The translations under genes were made by a program, and so were the position numbers. 64,000 nucleotides of DNA, from positions 11,887 to 75,886 of the forward strand of contig JAZLLH010000061.1 of the NCBI GenBank assembly GCA_045598025.1, in the 5' to 3' direction. Shown one piece after another: positions 43,582-51,193 of the stretch; the first letter of the stretch is position 1, and every line of letters starts with the position of its first letter. The notes beneath the pieces were generated by a model. It was given only the letters and a program-made list of their open reading frames with translations, did no database searches and was not told where the DNA came from. This DNA is from UBA1195 sp045598025. GTDB taxonomy: Bacteria; Bacteroidota; Bacteroidia; Bacteroidales; WCHB1-69.

Positions 43582-43620
43582 AAAATCGCACACACCTATC
43601 GCCCGCATCCATATTTTATC

Positions 43621-43628
43621 TACTTTTG
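43621..43628 (+). promoter_or_regulatory. Promoter -7 box of the DUF5606 gene, followed by a 5'-end hairpin
   Basis: TACTTTTG is an exact TAnnTTTG match, and the 21 bases 43608-43628 region plus GCAC is nearly identical to the tRNA-Ser promoter. A stem CGCCC/GGGCG (43631-43644) lies at the expected transcription start and would cap the transcript's 5' end. Confidence 0.6.
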
Positions 43629-43673
43629 CACGCCCTAACGGGCGTTTGACAAATTCGAAAAACACAAGTTCAG

Positions 43674-44075
43674 ATGAGTTACAAAGAAATTCTTACTATT
43701 TCCGGTAAAAGCGGACTTTTCAAATTGGTATCCAGAAGCAAAAACAGCGCCATCATCGAATCGGTCACTGAGCACACCCGAATGCCGCTGTTCATGTCGA
43801 ACAAAGCCAGTACGCTGGAAGAAATCTATTTGTTTACCGAAGAGGGAAACATCCCTTTGAAAGAAGTGTTGAAACGCATTCACAACCATGCCCAGGGCGG
43901 CAAAGCCATTGATCCCAAATCTCCTGAAAACGAAATCAGAAGCTATATGGAAGCCGTCATTCCCGAATACGATAGGGAAAGGGTTCATTTTTCCGATATG
44001 AAACGCCTCTTTTCATGGTACAATATCCTTCAGGAAAACGAATTGCTGGATTTGGAAGAAGAAAAACAGGACTAA
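43674..44075 (+). CDS. DUF5606 protein
   Basis: The 133-residue cytoplasmic protein matches DUF5606, a small Bacteroidota family: 'YKEILTISGKSGLFKLVSRSKNSAIIESV' at the N-terminus, 'ASTLEEIYLFTEEGNIPLKEVLKRI' in the middle and 'IPEYDRERVHFSDMKRLFSWYNIL' near the end. The N-terminal half looks like a small beta-barrel of SH3 type, and the C-terminal half is helical. Function is not known. Its promoter closely resembles that of a tRNA gene in this window, which suggests constant strong expression. It precedes the deoxynucleoside kinase-kdsB operon, which has its own promoter. Confidence 0.88.
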   Translation: MSYKEILTISGKSGLFKLVSRSKNSAIIESVTEHTRMPLFMSNKASTLEEIYLFTEEGNIPLKEVLKRIHNHAQGGKAIDPKSPENEIRSYMEAVIPEYDRERVHFSDMKRLFSWYNILQENELLDLEEEKQD

Positions 44076-44120
44076 CCTAAATTTATTTCCTTCTTCCTTT
44101 TTTCGTATTGTGAATTTGTT

Positions 44121-44128
44121 TAACTTTG
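44121..44128 (+). promoter_or_regulatory. Promoter -7 box of the deoxynucleoside kinase-kdsB-HU/SPOR operon
   Basis: TAACTTTG, an exact TAnnTTTG match. With transcription starting near 44133 the leader is about 130 bases. A T-rich stretch stands where -33 is expected. Confidence 0.5.
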
Positions 44129-44262
44129 CGGACAAAGACAAAAGAAGTGCCTATATCCGTAAGTTCTTGGTTTTCTGAATGTAGCGGATGGGAATCGTAT
44201 GTATTCCCCAGTCTTTTTTTGCCGGGACAGATTATTTTTTGAAACCTTTAAATATCAAAAGC

Positions 44263-44940
44263 ATGCACATTGCTATCGCAGGCAACATCGGATCCGGGAA
44301 AACGACGCTGACCCAGTTGCTGGCCAAACACTACAATTGGATTCCTCAATATGAGGATGCCGACACCAATCCTTACCTGACCAGTTTTTATGAAGACATG
44401 CAGCGATGGTCTTTCAATCTTCAGGTTTTCTTTTTGAACACCCGTTTCCGTCACATCATTGACATACACCGGCAGAAAAAATCCGTCGTTCAGGACAGGA
44501 CCATCTATGAGGATGCCTATATTTTTGCCCCCAACCTCCACGAGATGGGACTGATGTCTTCCCGTGACTTCAACAATTATCTTTCGCTGTTCGAGATGAT
44601 AGATTCCTTCATACAGGCCCCGGACCTGCTGATTTACCTGAAGGCGGACATTTCCACTCTGGTGTCGCAGATTCAAAAAAGAGGACGCCCCTACGAAGAC
44701 CTGATACGCCTGGATTATTTGAAAAACCTGAATGAGCGCTATAACCATTGGGCAGAGAATTACAACAAGGGCAAGATATTGATAATCAATGTTGACGAAA
44801 TAAAATTTTCCGAAAACAAGGACGATTTAGGGTACATTATCAACCAGATTGATGCCGAATTGTTCGGACTTTTTACCGGAGAAAAAGAAGAGGCCGTTCC
44901 TGAAAACAAAGCAAAAAAAACTTCAAAGAAAACGAAATGA
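44263..44940 (+). CDS. Deoxynucleoside kinase
   Basis: The 225-residue enzyme phosphorylates deoxynucleosides in salvage. It has the P-loop 'MHIAIAGNIGSGKTTLTQLL' (about residues 8-15), the substrate Glu region 'PQYEDADTNPYLTSFYEDM', the catalytic 'VVQDRTIYEDAYIFA' (D-R-S-like motif, about 82-92), and the lid arginines in 'QKRGRPYEDLI' (about 145). The C-terminus ends in a Lys-rich tail of about 20 residues. The ATG at 44263 is chosen because the P-loop starts there, as in the family; the upstream 75 bases are not conserved-looking. Its TGA overlaps the kdsB ATG by 4 bases, so they are coupled. The precise nucleoside is not predictable. Confidence 0.92.
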   Translation: MHIAIAGNIGSGKTTLTQLLAKHYNWIPQYEDADTNPYLTSFYEDMQRWSFNLQVFFLNTRFRHIIDIHRQKKSVVQDRTIYEDAYIFAPNLHEMGLMSSRDFNNYLSLFEMIDSFIQAPDLLIYLKADISTLVSQIQKRGRPYEDLIRLDYLKNLNERYNHWAENYNKGKILIINVDEIKFSENKDDLGYIINQIDAELFGLFTGEKEEAVPENKAKKTSKKTK

Positions 44941-45692
44941 AATATATTGGAATCATACCGGCCCGTTTCCAATCTTCCCGCTTTCCCGGGAAACCGCTTT
45001 GCCGTATCGGAGAAAAGACGATGATTGAACACGTCTACACTCAGGTGCGGAAAGTTACTGAACTGGAAAGAGTCATTGTGGCCACCGATCATCCGGATAT
45101 TGAAGCCTGCGTACGTTCCTTCGGAGGAGAGGTCTGCATGACCTCCACCAGTCACCGCTCCGGAACAGACCGCTGTGCAGAAGTGTATCGGAACCTTTCC
45201 GAAGCATTTCCGGCCAAGGACACCACCGTCATCAACATACAGGGAGATGAACCTTTCATACAGCCCGGACAGATTCAGGAAATCATCCGGTGCATGGAAA
45301 ATTCGGAAGCCGCATTGGCAACGCTGCTGCAAATCATTGACGAACCCGAGATGATTGCCAATCCCAATGTGGTGAAAGCGACCCGTTCCATTGACGGATA
45401 CGCATTGTATTTCAGTCGTTTCCCTATCCCTTATCTGCGTTCAGGAAAAAAGGAAGGCCAGGTATTCTACAAACACATCGGGATGTACGCCTACCGGGCA
45501 GATGTACTGCAGCAAATTGTCGCACTCCCCGCTTCTTCCTTAGAGACAGCCGAAAGCCTGGAGCAACTCCGCTGGTTGGAAAACGGCTTCCGCATTGCGA
45601 CCGGCATCACCGAATACCAGACCAGCATTTCCATTGACACACCAGACGATCTGAAAAAAGCCATCGCATACGAAAAACAAATACACCCATGA
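44937..45692 (+). CDS. kdsB: 3-deoxy-manno-octulosonate cytidylyltransferase (CMP-Kdo synthetase)
   Basis: The 251-residue enzyme activates Kdo as CMP-Kdo for the LPS inner core. Motifs are 'IIPARFQSSRFPGKPLCRIG' (nucleotide loop, about residues 6-25), 'VIVATDHPDIEACVRSFGGEVCMTS' region, 'SHRSGTDRCAEV' (about 70-80), 'INIQGDEPFIQP' (about 97-107, metal-binding Asp) and 'FYKHIGMYAYRADVL' (about 180-195). Length is normal. It overlaps the deoxynucleoside kinase and the HU-SPOR gene by 4 bases each, giving a tightly coupled three-gene set. It shows that the organism makes a Kdo-containing LPS. Confidence 0.97.
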   Translation: MKYIGIIPARFQSSRFPGKPLCRIGEKTMIEHVYTQVRKVTELERVIVATDHPDIEACVRSFGGEVCMTSTSHRSGTDRCAEVYRNLSEAFPAKDTTVINIQGDEPFIQPGQIQEIIRCMENSEAALATLLQIIDEPEMIANPNVVKATRSIDGYALYFSRFPIPYLRSGKKEGQVFYKHIGMYAYRADVLQQIVALPASSLETAESLEQLRWLENGFRIATGITEYQTSISIDTPDDLKKAIAYEKQIHP

Positions 45693-46963
45693 TTGCAACC
45701 ATCAAGGAATACCTGATAAAAAACAAAGAAATCCGAATCGAAGGGCTCGGCAAATTGTACATACAATACGATGAAGCAGCCATACACCCTATTCTCAACA
45801 CTTTCACGCCTCCCGGATACTATGTCCACTTCAAGGCGGATGAACGGGAATTGGGAACCGATTTTGCGGATTACGTAGCCCAAAAGGAAAGCATCACCTT
45901 CTCCGAAGCATGTGACCGGATTGAAAAATGGGTCAACCACATGCATGAGGAACTGATTGAAAACAAAAGTTTTGAATTGGGGCACATGGGAACTTTCAGC
46001 AAAGGCAATGTGGAATTGGAATTCACCAGCGCCCTGGATGCCGAACTTTCTCCAAAATCGTACGGGCTTCCCGTATTTTCCGCCCGCAGGGAAAAGCCTG
46101 TAACGACTCCGATTTTCACAAATCCTGTCATCGAAAAACCAATCCAAACCATGATAGAAGAAAAACCTTCAGAACCCGAAACCGACAAATCACAGGAAAC
46201 ACCTGACACACCTGACGCATGTGAGACTTCCGCCCCAGCCACGACCGAAACGGAACGGCAACCGGAACAGGAACCGGAACAGGTATTTGAACAGCCATCC
46301 GAACCGGAACAACCCGCACAGGAAACCGTAGAGGAAGCGGTCCAAGAGGAAATTCCTGACACAAAACCTGTTGAAGAAGTTTCCCCTGAAAATGAAGCCA
46401 ACCACATCGATAACAAAGAAGAAGAAACAGAATCCGAATCTCCCAAAAAGAAAAGACATGTGGGGAAAATCCTTTTCTACATTTTTGTCATATTGCTGCT
46501 GCTGTGCATAATCGGCATAGGAATCTACGCCTTTGTCCGCCCGGCCGAATTCATTGAAAAGAAGGATATGTGCGTTCGCTTCGCAACTTCTCTGTTCTCC
46601 AAAGATACGGATGCTGACGCTGCCGTCATGGATTCCGAGGAAGAAATCCTTCCTGAAAACGAAGAATCTGAAGAATATATGGAAACAGATACCATGCCCA
46701 CAGAGGAAATCCTTTCCGAAAACACATCAGAAGCAATTCCCGCCAACTGCTACCTCATTATCGGAGGTTTCAGTAAAGCGGAAAATGCAGACCGTCTGGT
46801 TTCCAGCCTCAAATCCGAATATCCCAACGTATCCAACCTCGGACTGAATGCCAAAGGCACCCTACACATGGTGGGAATAGGTCCCCTGACGCGTGCAGAA
46901 TCCGAACAGCTCCAATCCGCCTTGAACAGCACTTACGATGGATGCTGGATACTGGAAAAATAA
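45689..46963 (+). CDS. HU-like/transmembrane/SPOR fusion protein
   Basis: The 424-residue protein joins three parts. The N-terminal ~130 residues ('TIKEYLIKNKEIRIEGLGKLYIQYD', 'HEELIENKSFELGHMGTFSKGN') are an HU/IHF-type DNA-binding fold of the HU-CCDC81 kind. A very acidic Glu/Pro-rich linker (about 150-258) follows, then one membrane helix (about 262-284, 'ILFYIFVILLLLCIIGIGIY'). Another acidic stretch leads to a C-terminal SPOR domain (about 354-424, 'CYLIIGGFSKAENADRLVSS'), which binds denuded peptidoglycan at division sites. The topology, HU in the cytoplasm and SPOR in the periplasm, suggests a link between chromosome and wall; this is inference. Translation is coupled to kdsB by a 4-base overlap. 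Confidence 0.85.
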   Translation: MIATIKEYLIKNKEIRIEGLGKLYIQYDEAAIHPILNTFTPPGYYVHFKADERELGTDFADYVAQKESITFSEACDRIEKWVNHMHEELIENKSFELGHMGTFSKGNVELEFTSALDAELSPKSYGLPVFSARREKPVTTPIFTNPVIEKPIQTMIEEKPSEPETDKSQETPDTPDACETSAPATTETERQPEQEPEQVFEQPSEPEQPAQETVEEAVQEEIPDTKPVEEVSPENEANHIDNKEEETESESPKKKRHVGKILFYIFVILLLLCIIGIGIYAFVRPAEFIEKKDMCVRFATSLFSKDTDADAAVMDSEEEILPENEESEEYMETDTMPTEEILSENTSEAIPANCYLIIGGFSKAENADRLVSSLKSEYPNVSNLGLNAKGTLHMVGIGPLTRAESEQLQSALNSTYDGCWILEK

Positions 46964-46984
46964 CAATAAATAATATATACTCTT

Positions 46985-47116
46985 ATGAAAAAAGTTATCA
47001 TTATCGCTCTTTTCTCTATCACGCTGATAGGCATAGCAGCTGCCTGCAACACATACCAACGTTGCCCGGCCTACACACAGGATACGACCACTCAGACAGA
47101 ATGCGACAGGATCTGA
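46985..47116 (+). CDS. Small lipoprotein, 43 residues
   Basis: A short frame of 43 codons runs from ATG at 46985 to TGA at 47114-47116. It encodes a lipoprotein signal ('KKVIIIALFSITLIGIAAAC') with the Cys at residue 21 and a short Thr/Gln/Cys-containing tail ('NTYQRCPAYTQDTTTQ'). Such tiny lipoproteins with an 'NTYQRCPAY'-like tail are known in Bacteroidota, so I consider it real despite its length. The last 16 bases overlap the ATG region of the next gene in another frame, which suggests coupled translation. It follows the HU-SPOR gene after 21 bases. Function is unknown. Confidence 0.7.
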   Translation: MKKVIIIALFSITLIGIAAACNTYQRCPAYTQDTTTQTECDRI

Positions 47117-47859
47117 TCCTGATTTTATGTCTGGGGCTGCTGTCTGCAGGTGTACGGACCCATGCCCAAAACATCGACATCGGGGAAACTGAGGTCGGAC
47201 AGCTCCGGCAGCGTGCATATTCCGGATATGTTTCTTTCCGCACGGACGGAGGCGGATTGGGATTCCGGCATGAACGGCAGAAATCCATTATCTGGGAAAG
47301 AGGATGGAGCACGGAGATTTCTTTCCACCATGATCCGAAGGAGAAAAAGAGTGTCTCTATCTTCAGCAATGCGTCCCACGGATTCCCATACGGAAAACTG
47401 AATCGGGTGTTTCAATGGAGGACGGACTACGGAATAGTGCGTACTTTGAACCACAAACCCTATTGGGGAGGAGTCAGCATCGGAGGCTATGCATCCGGAG
47501 GTATCGTGATGGGAATCACATGGCCTGTCTGCTTGAAAATTTGGGAGATGGACGAGTCGGGAGACATCATTCTGCATACGGAAGCCTATCATCCGGAGAA
47601 GCACAATCTGAACAACATTTATGATGGAGACTCGCCTTTCCGGGGAATGAAACAAATGAAGCTGCATCCGGGACTGCATCTGCACTCAGGACTGCGGATG
47701 GACTTCAGCAACAACGAGGCCATCTCACTTGCATTGGACGTGGGCATCAATGCTGATGTTTACATTATTCCTATAGAGATAATGGCCTACCAGAAACCCG
47801 ATCGTTTCCTGATCAACGGGTACGTCAACATAGCCTTCGGCAGACGTCTTGCCCGATGA
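47101..47859 (+). CDS. Secreted, probable outer-membrane beta-barrel protein
   Basis: The 252-residue protein starts with a signal peptide (MRQDLILILCLGLLSAGVRTHAQ). The mature part is a chain of beta strands with alternating aromatic and polar residues ('GYVSFRTDGGGLGFRHERQ', 'KPYWGGVSIGGYASGGIV', 'HLHSGLRMDFSNNEAISLALDVGIN', 'GYVNIAFGRRL'), as in small outer-membrane barrels; it lacks a terminal Phe. No family is identified with certainty. I chose ATG at 47101 for the signal peptide; the frame is open upstream but overlaps the small lipoprotein. The gene is in the run small lipoprotein, barrel, OstA-like, ABC ATPase, which is consistent with an envelope role. Confidence 0.75.
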   Translation: MRQDLILILCLGLLSAGVRTHAQNIDIGETEVGQLRQRAYSGYVSFRTDGGGLGFRHERQKSIIWERGWSTEISFHHDPKEKKSVSIFSNASHGFPYGKLNRVFQWRTDYGIVRTLNHKPYWGGVSIGGYASGGIVMGITWPVCLKIWEMDESGDIILHTEAYHPEKHNLNNIYDGDSPFRGMKQMKLHPGLHLHSGLRMDFSNNEAISLALDVGINADVYIIPIEIMAYQKPDRFLINGYVNIAFGRRLAR

Positions 47860-47898
47860 CAATAGCACGAAATGGCGGCATACTTTCAATTCTACAAC

Positions 47899-49476
47899 AT
47901 GCAGAGAAATAAAATGACTTTGATTCGACGACTGATAGTGATAACGTGTTCCATCTTTCTGATTGGAGGGGAAGTTACAGCACAGAAGCATTCGCCCATA
48001 CAGTGCTCGGCCGATCTGCTCCAATATGACCAAGACCTCATGGAAGACATACAGGTTTTTACCGGGAATGTGGTTTTCCGGCACGAAGGCAGCATCGGCT
48101 ATGCCGACACCGTTTTCTACAATCGGCAAACCAACACCCTGGATGCCTTCGGAAAAGAAATCATCATCCATATCAATGATTCCACCCATCTATATGGACG
48201 CTGTCTGCATTATGACGGAGAAAGTCGCATTGCCACCATTGATCGGGATGTCATGCTGTTTGACAATTATAGCGTACTATATACGGACCGCATGGTATTC
48301 TATCGGGATGAGAACATGGCGGAATATACCTGCGGAGGAAAAATCGTCAACGACAGTGCTACCATGACCAGCCATAAAGCCCGGTATTTCACGAATACCA
48401 GCACGGCCCATTTCCAAGAGGATGTCCATATCCTCCATCCGGATTTCGATATGCAGACAGATTCTCTCCTTTACAATACAGCCCAAAAAACGGCCCATTT
48501 CATCACATTCACCACCATGCATTCCGACAGCAGCACCATCTATTGCAAAGACGGGTGGTTTGACACCCAACGGAAGACGGCCGAATTCTACCAAAATGCC
48601 CAAATCTATTCCGAGGGCATGCTGCTGACAGGCGACACCATTCACTATGACCATAGCGTGGAATGCGGATGGGTCCGATCCAACGCCTGCCTGCTGGATA
48701 CAGCAGAGCACCATAGCGTCAGCGGAGACTATCTCGAATATAACGGCCGGGAGAACTGCGCCTTTGCTACGCAGCATGCCATGCTGTCGTATGTCGGAGA
48801 AACAGATACGCTCTTTCTTCATGCTGACACCCTTTGGGCTGATTTGGACACTACCCGTCATCTGAAGGCAGCATCCGCCTATCCTGGCGTTCGATTTTTC
48901 CGCAAGGACTTTCAGGGACGCTGCGGCAGATTGGACTATTGGGTAGCTGATTCCATGGCCCAAATGAGTGAGGCTCCGCTGCTGTGGACGGATTCCAACC
49001 AGATTCTGGCCGACACCGTCCGTATCTTTATTCAGAATCAGGAGCCCAAAGAAGCACACTTGCTCCACCATGCCTTCGTCAGCGAGAATGTGCTGGAAGA
49101 ATCTCATTTCAATCAGGTGAAAGGAGAGACCATGTATGTGTATTTCAAAGAAAATCACCTGGATTATGCCTTAGTCGAAAACGAAGCGTCCTGCCTGTAC
49201 TACATTCAGGAGAAAGACTCTTCTCTGATAGGAGTGCACAAAGCCGAGGCCGAACGCATGCGCATCTTTTTCGAGGACGACGAAATCTCGTCCATCACTT
49301 TTTACCGCAAAATCAAGGGGGAATTCGGGCCAGAGGCCCAAAAACAGGAAGAACGCCTTCTGCCGGAATTCATTTGGCTGAGCAGCATCCGACCGAAGGA
49401 AAAATCAGATATCTTCCAAGCGGACCATCATCAGCCCGTCCTACGGGAAAACAACGACAATGACGAAGATGAGTAA
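47899..49476 (+). CDS. OstA/LptA-like organic solvent tolerance protein
   Basis: The roughly 525-residue secreted protein has a signal peptide ('LIRRLIVITCSIFLIGGEVTAQ') and repeated beta-jellyroll units typical of OstA-like/LptA proteins, which carry lipid A across the periplasm. Examples of units are 'VFTGNVVFRHEGSIGYADTVFYN', 'LDAFGKEIIIHINDSTHLYG' and 'YLEYNGRENCAFATQHAMLSYVG', each with a substitute for the 'AdxAxyd' pattern. It is much longer than E. coli LptA (185 residues), as in the Bacteroidota OstA-like family. ATG at 47899 or 47914 are both possible starts. The last 17 bases overlap the start of the ABC ATPase gene. LPS transport is likely but is inferred from family resemblance. 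Confidence 0.82.
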   Translation: MQRNKMTLIRRLIVITCSIFLIGGEVTAQKHSPIQCSADLLQYDQDLMEDIQVFTGNVVFRHEGSIGYADTVFYNRQTNTLDAFGKEIIIHINDSTHLYGRCLHYDGESRIATIDRDVMLFDNYSVLYTDRMVFYRDENMAEYTCGGKIVNDSATMTSHKARYFTNTSTAHFQEDVHILHPDFDMQTDSLLYNTAQKTAHFITFTTMHSDSSTIYCKDGWFDTQRKTAEFYQNAQIYSEGMLLTGDTIHYDHSVECGWVRSNACLLDTAEHHSVSGDYLEYNGRENCAFATQHAMLSYVGETDTLFLHADTLWADLDTTRHLKAASAYPGVRFFRKDFQGRCGRLDYWVADSMAQMSEAPLLWTDSNQILADTVRIFIQNQEPKEAHLLHHAFVSENVLEESHFNQVKGETMYVYFKENHLDYALVENEASCLYYIQEKDSSLIGVHKAEAERMRIFFEDDEISSITFYRKIKGEFGPEAQKQEERLLPEFIWLSSIRPKEKSDIFQADHHQPVLRENNDNDEDE

Positions 49477-51193
49477 CGCACCCGAACTGCTGCATGCCGA
49501 ATCGCTGAGCATAGACTTCCCGGAAAAAGAGACAGGGAAACGATTCCGCGCTGTTGACGGACTTTCCTTTTCTATACACGAGGGAGAAATCGTAGGTGTG
49601 GTTGGAGAATCCGGCTCCGGGAAATCAGTCACTTCGTTAAGCATCATGCGCCTGCTGAAAAAAGCCGAATACTGTGGACATCTCTGGTTTCACAGAGACG
49701 GACGTTGCGACGACCTGCTGTCCCTTTCCAACAAACAGATGTGTGCACTGAGAGGTGCTCACATCGGCATGATTTTCCAGGAACCCATGACCTCCCTGAA
49801 TCCTTCCATGCGTTGCGGCCGACAAATTGCGGAAAGTCTGCGAATACACCGGCAACTATCCTCCAAAGAAGCTGAACAGGAAGTGCTGAGACTGTTTGAA
49901 CAAGTCAGACTTCCGGATCCGAAAAAAACCTTCCGTTCTTATCCTCACGAAATTTCCGGAGGCCAAAAGCAGAGAGTCATGATTGCCATGGCCATCGCCT
50001 GCCGTCCCCGCCTGCTCATTGCAGACGAGCCGACCACCGCCCTGGACGTCACAGTGCAAAAAGCCATACTGGAGTTACTGAAACAGTTGAGAAAGGACTT
50101 GGGAATCAGTATTCTTTTTATTTCCCACGACCTGGGTGTAGTCGCCAACATAGCCGACAGGGCCATCGTCATGTACAAGGGGAAAAAAATGGAAGAAGGC
50201 CCCATACGCGAACTTTTCCTGCATCCGCAGCATCCTTACACCAAAGGCTTGCTGGCATGCAGGGTGCCTCTGGATAAACGGTATGAACATCTGCCTACTG
50301 TACAGGACTTTCTGCAAGCAGGCAACAATGACCCCTTGGAAAAACGGAAACTGATTTCCGATGAACAATGGCGGCAAGAAGCCGAATCTTTGCAAAATAC
50401 CACACCGCTGCTGGATGTACGTCACCTGTGCAAATTCTACCCCCTTCCCCGCCAATGGGGAAAAGCAAGAAACTATTTTCATGCGGTGGACGATATCAGT
50501 TTCCAACTGTACAAAGGAGAAACACTGGGACTGGTCGGAGAATCCGGATGCGGGAAAACCACTTTGGGCAGAAGTATCCTCCGCCTGATCGAGCCCTCAC
50601 AAGGCGAAATCATTTACAAAGGAAAGGACATACGGCTTTTGAAAACAAACGAAATGCGCGAACTCCGGAAAGAGATACAGATTATATTTCAAGATCCCTA
50701 TTCTTCTTTGAATCCGCGATTTACTGCAGGGATGGCAATCATGGAACCCATGAAACTGCATCGCGTTCTTTCCAACGACAGGGAACGAAAGGATAAAGTG
50801 GTGGAACTTCTGGAGCAAGTGGACCTTCAGGCCGATGATTTTTACCATTATCCTCATGAATTTTCCGGAGGCCAACGGCAACGCATCTGCATTGCCCGGG
50901 CATTGGCTCTGAAGCCGCAACTGATTGTCTGCGATGAATCCGTATCTGCTTTGGATGTATCTGTCCAGGCCCAGGTACTCAATCTACTGAAGGAACTGAA
51001 AAAACATTATCAGTTTACCTATATTTTTATTTCCCACGATCTTTCGGTCGTAAAATACATGTCCCATCGTGTGCTGGTCATGCAGAAAGGACGCATGGAA
51101 GAACTGCAGGCAGCCGACGAACTCTATCGCCACCCGCAGTCTGAATACACGCAGCACCTGTTGGATGCCGTTCCGAAAATCGATTTTTTATGA
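49460..51193 (+). CDS. Fused dipeptide/oligopeptide ABC transporter ATPase (DppD-DppF type)
   Basis: The 577-residue protein contains two complete ABC ATPase domains, each normally a separate subunit. The first (about residues 8-270) has Walker A 'GESGSGKSVTSLS', signature 'EISGGQKQRVMIAMAIA' and Walker B 'LLIADEPTTALDV'. The second (about 330-575) has 'GESGCGKTTLGRSIL', 'EFSGGQRQRICIARALAL' and 'LIVCDESVSALDV'. The oligopeptide-type tail 'HPQHPYTKGLL' follows the first domain. Energises uptake of peptides, or possibly nickel. No permease or binding protein gene is adjacent, so its partners are elsewhere. It overlaps OstA by 17 bases (an ATG at 49469 would reduce this) and overlaps convergent clpB by 6. 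Confidence 0.93.
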   Translation: MTKMSNAPELLHAESLSIDFPEKETGKRFRAVDGLSFSIHEGEIVGVVGESGSGKSVTSLSIMRLLKKAEYCGHLWFHRDGRCDDLLSLSNKQMCALRGAHIGMIFQEPMTSLNPSMRCGRQIAESLRIHRQLSSKEAEQEVLRLFEQVRLPDPKKTFRSYPHEISGGQKQRVMIAMAIACRPRLLIADEPTTALDVTVQKAILELLKQLRKDLGISILFISHDLGVVANIADRAIVMYKGKKMEEGPIRELFLHPQHPYTKGLLACRVPLDKRYEHLPTVQDFLQAGNNDPLEKRKLISDEQWRQEAESLQNTTPLLDVRHLCKFYPLPRQWGKARNYFHAVDDISFQLYKGETLGLVGESGCGKTTLGRSILRLIEPSQGEIIYKGKDIRLLKTNEMRELRKEIQIIFQDPYSSLNPRFTAGMAIMEPMKLHRVLSNDRERKDKVVELLEQVDLQADDFYHYPHEFSGGQRQRICIARALALKPQLIVCDESVSALDVSVQAQVLNLLKELKKHYQFTYIFISHDLSVVKYMSHRVLVMQKGRMEELQAADELYRHPQSEYTQHLLDAVPKIDFL

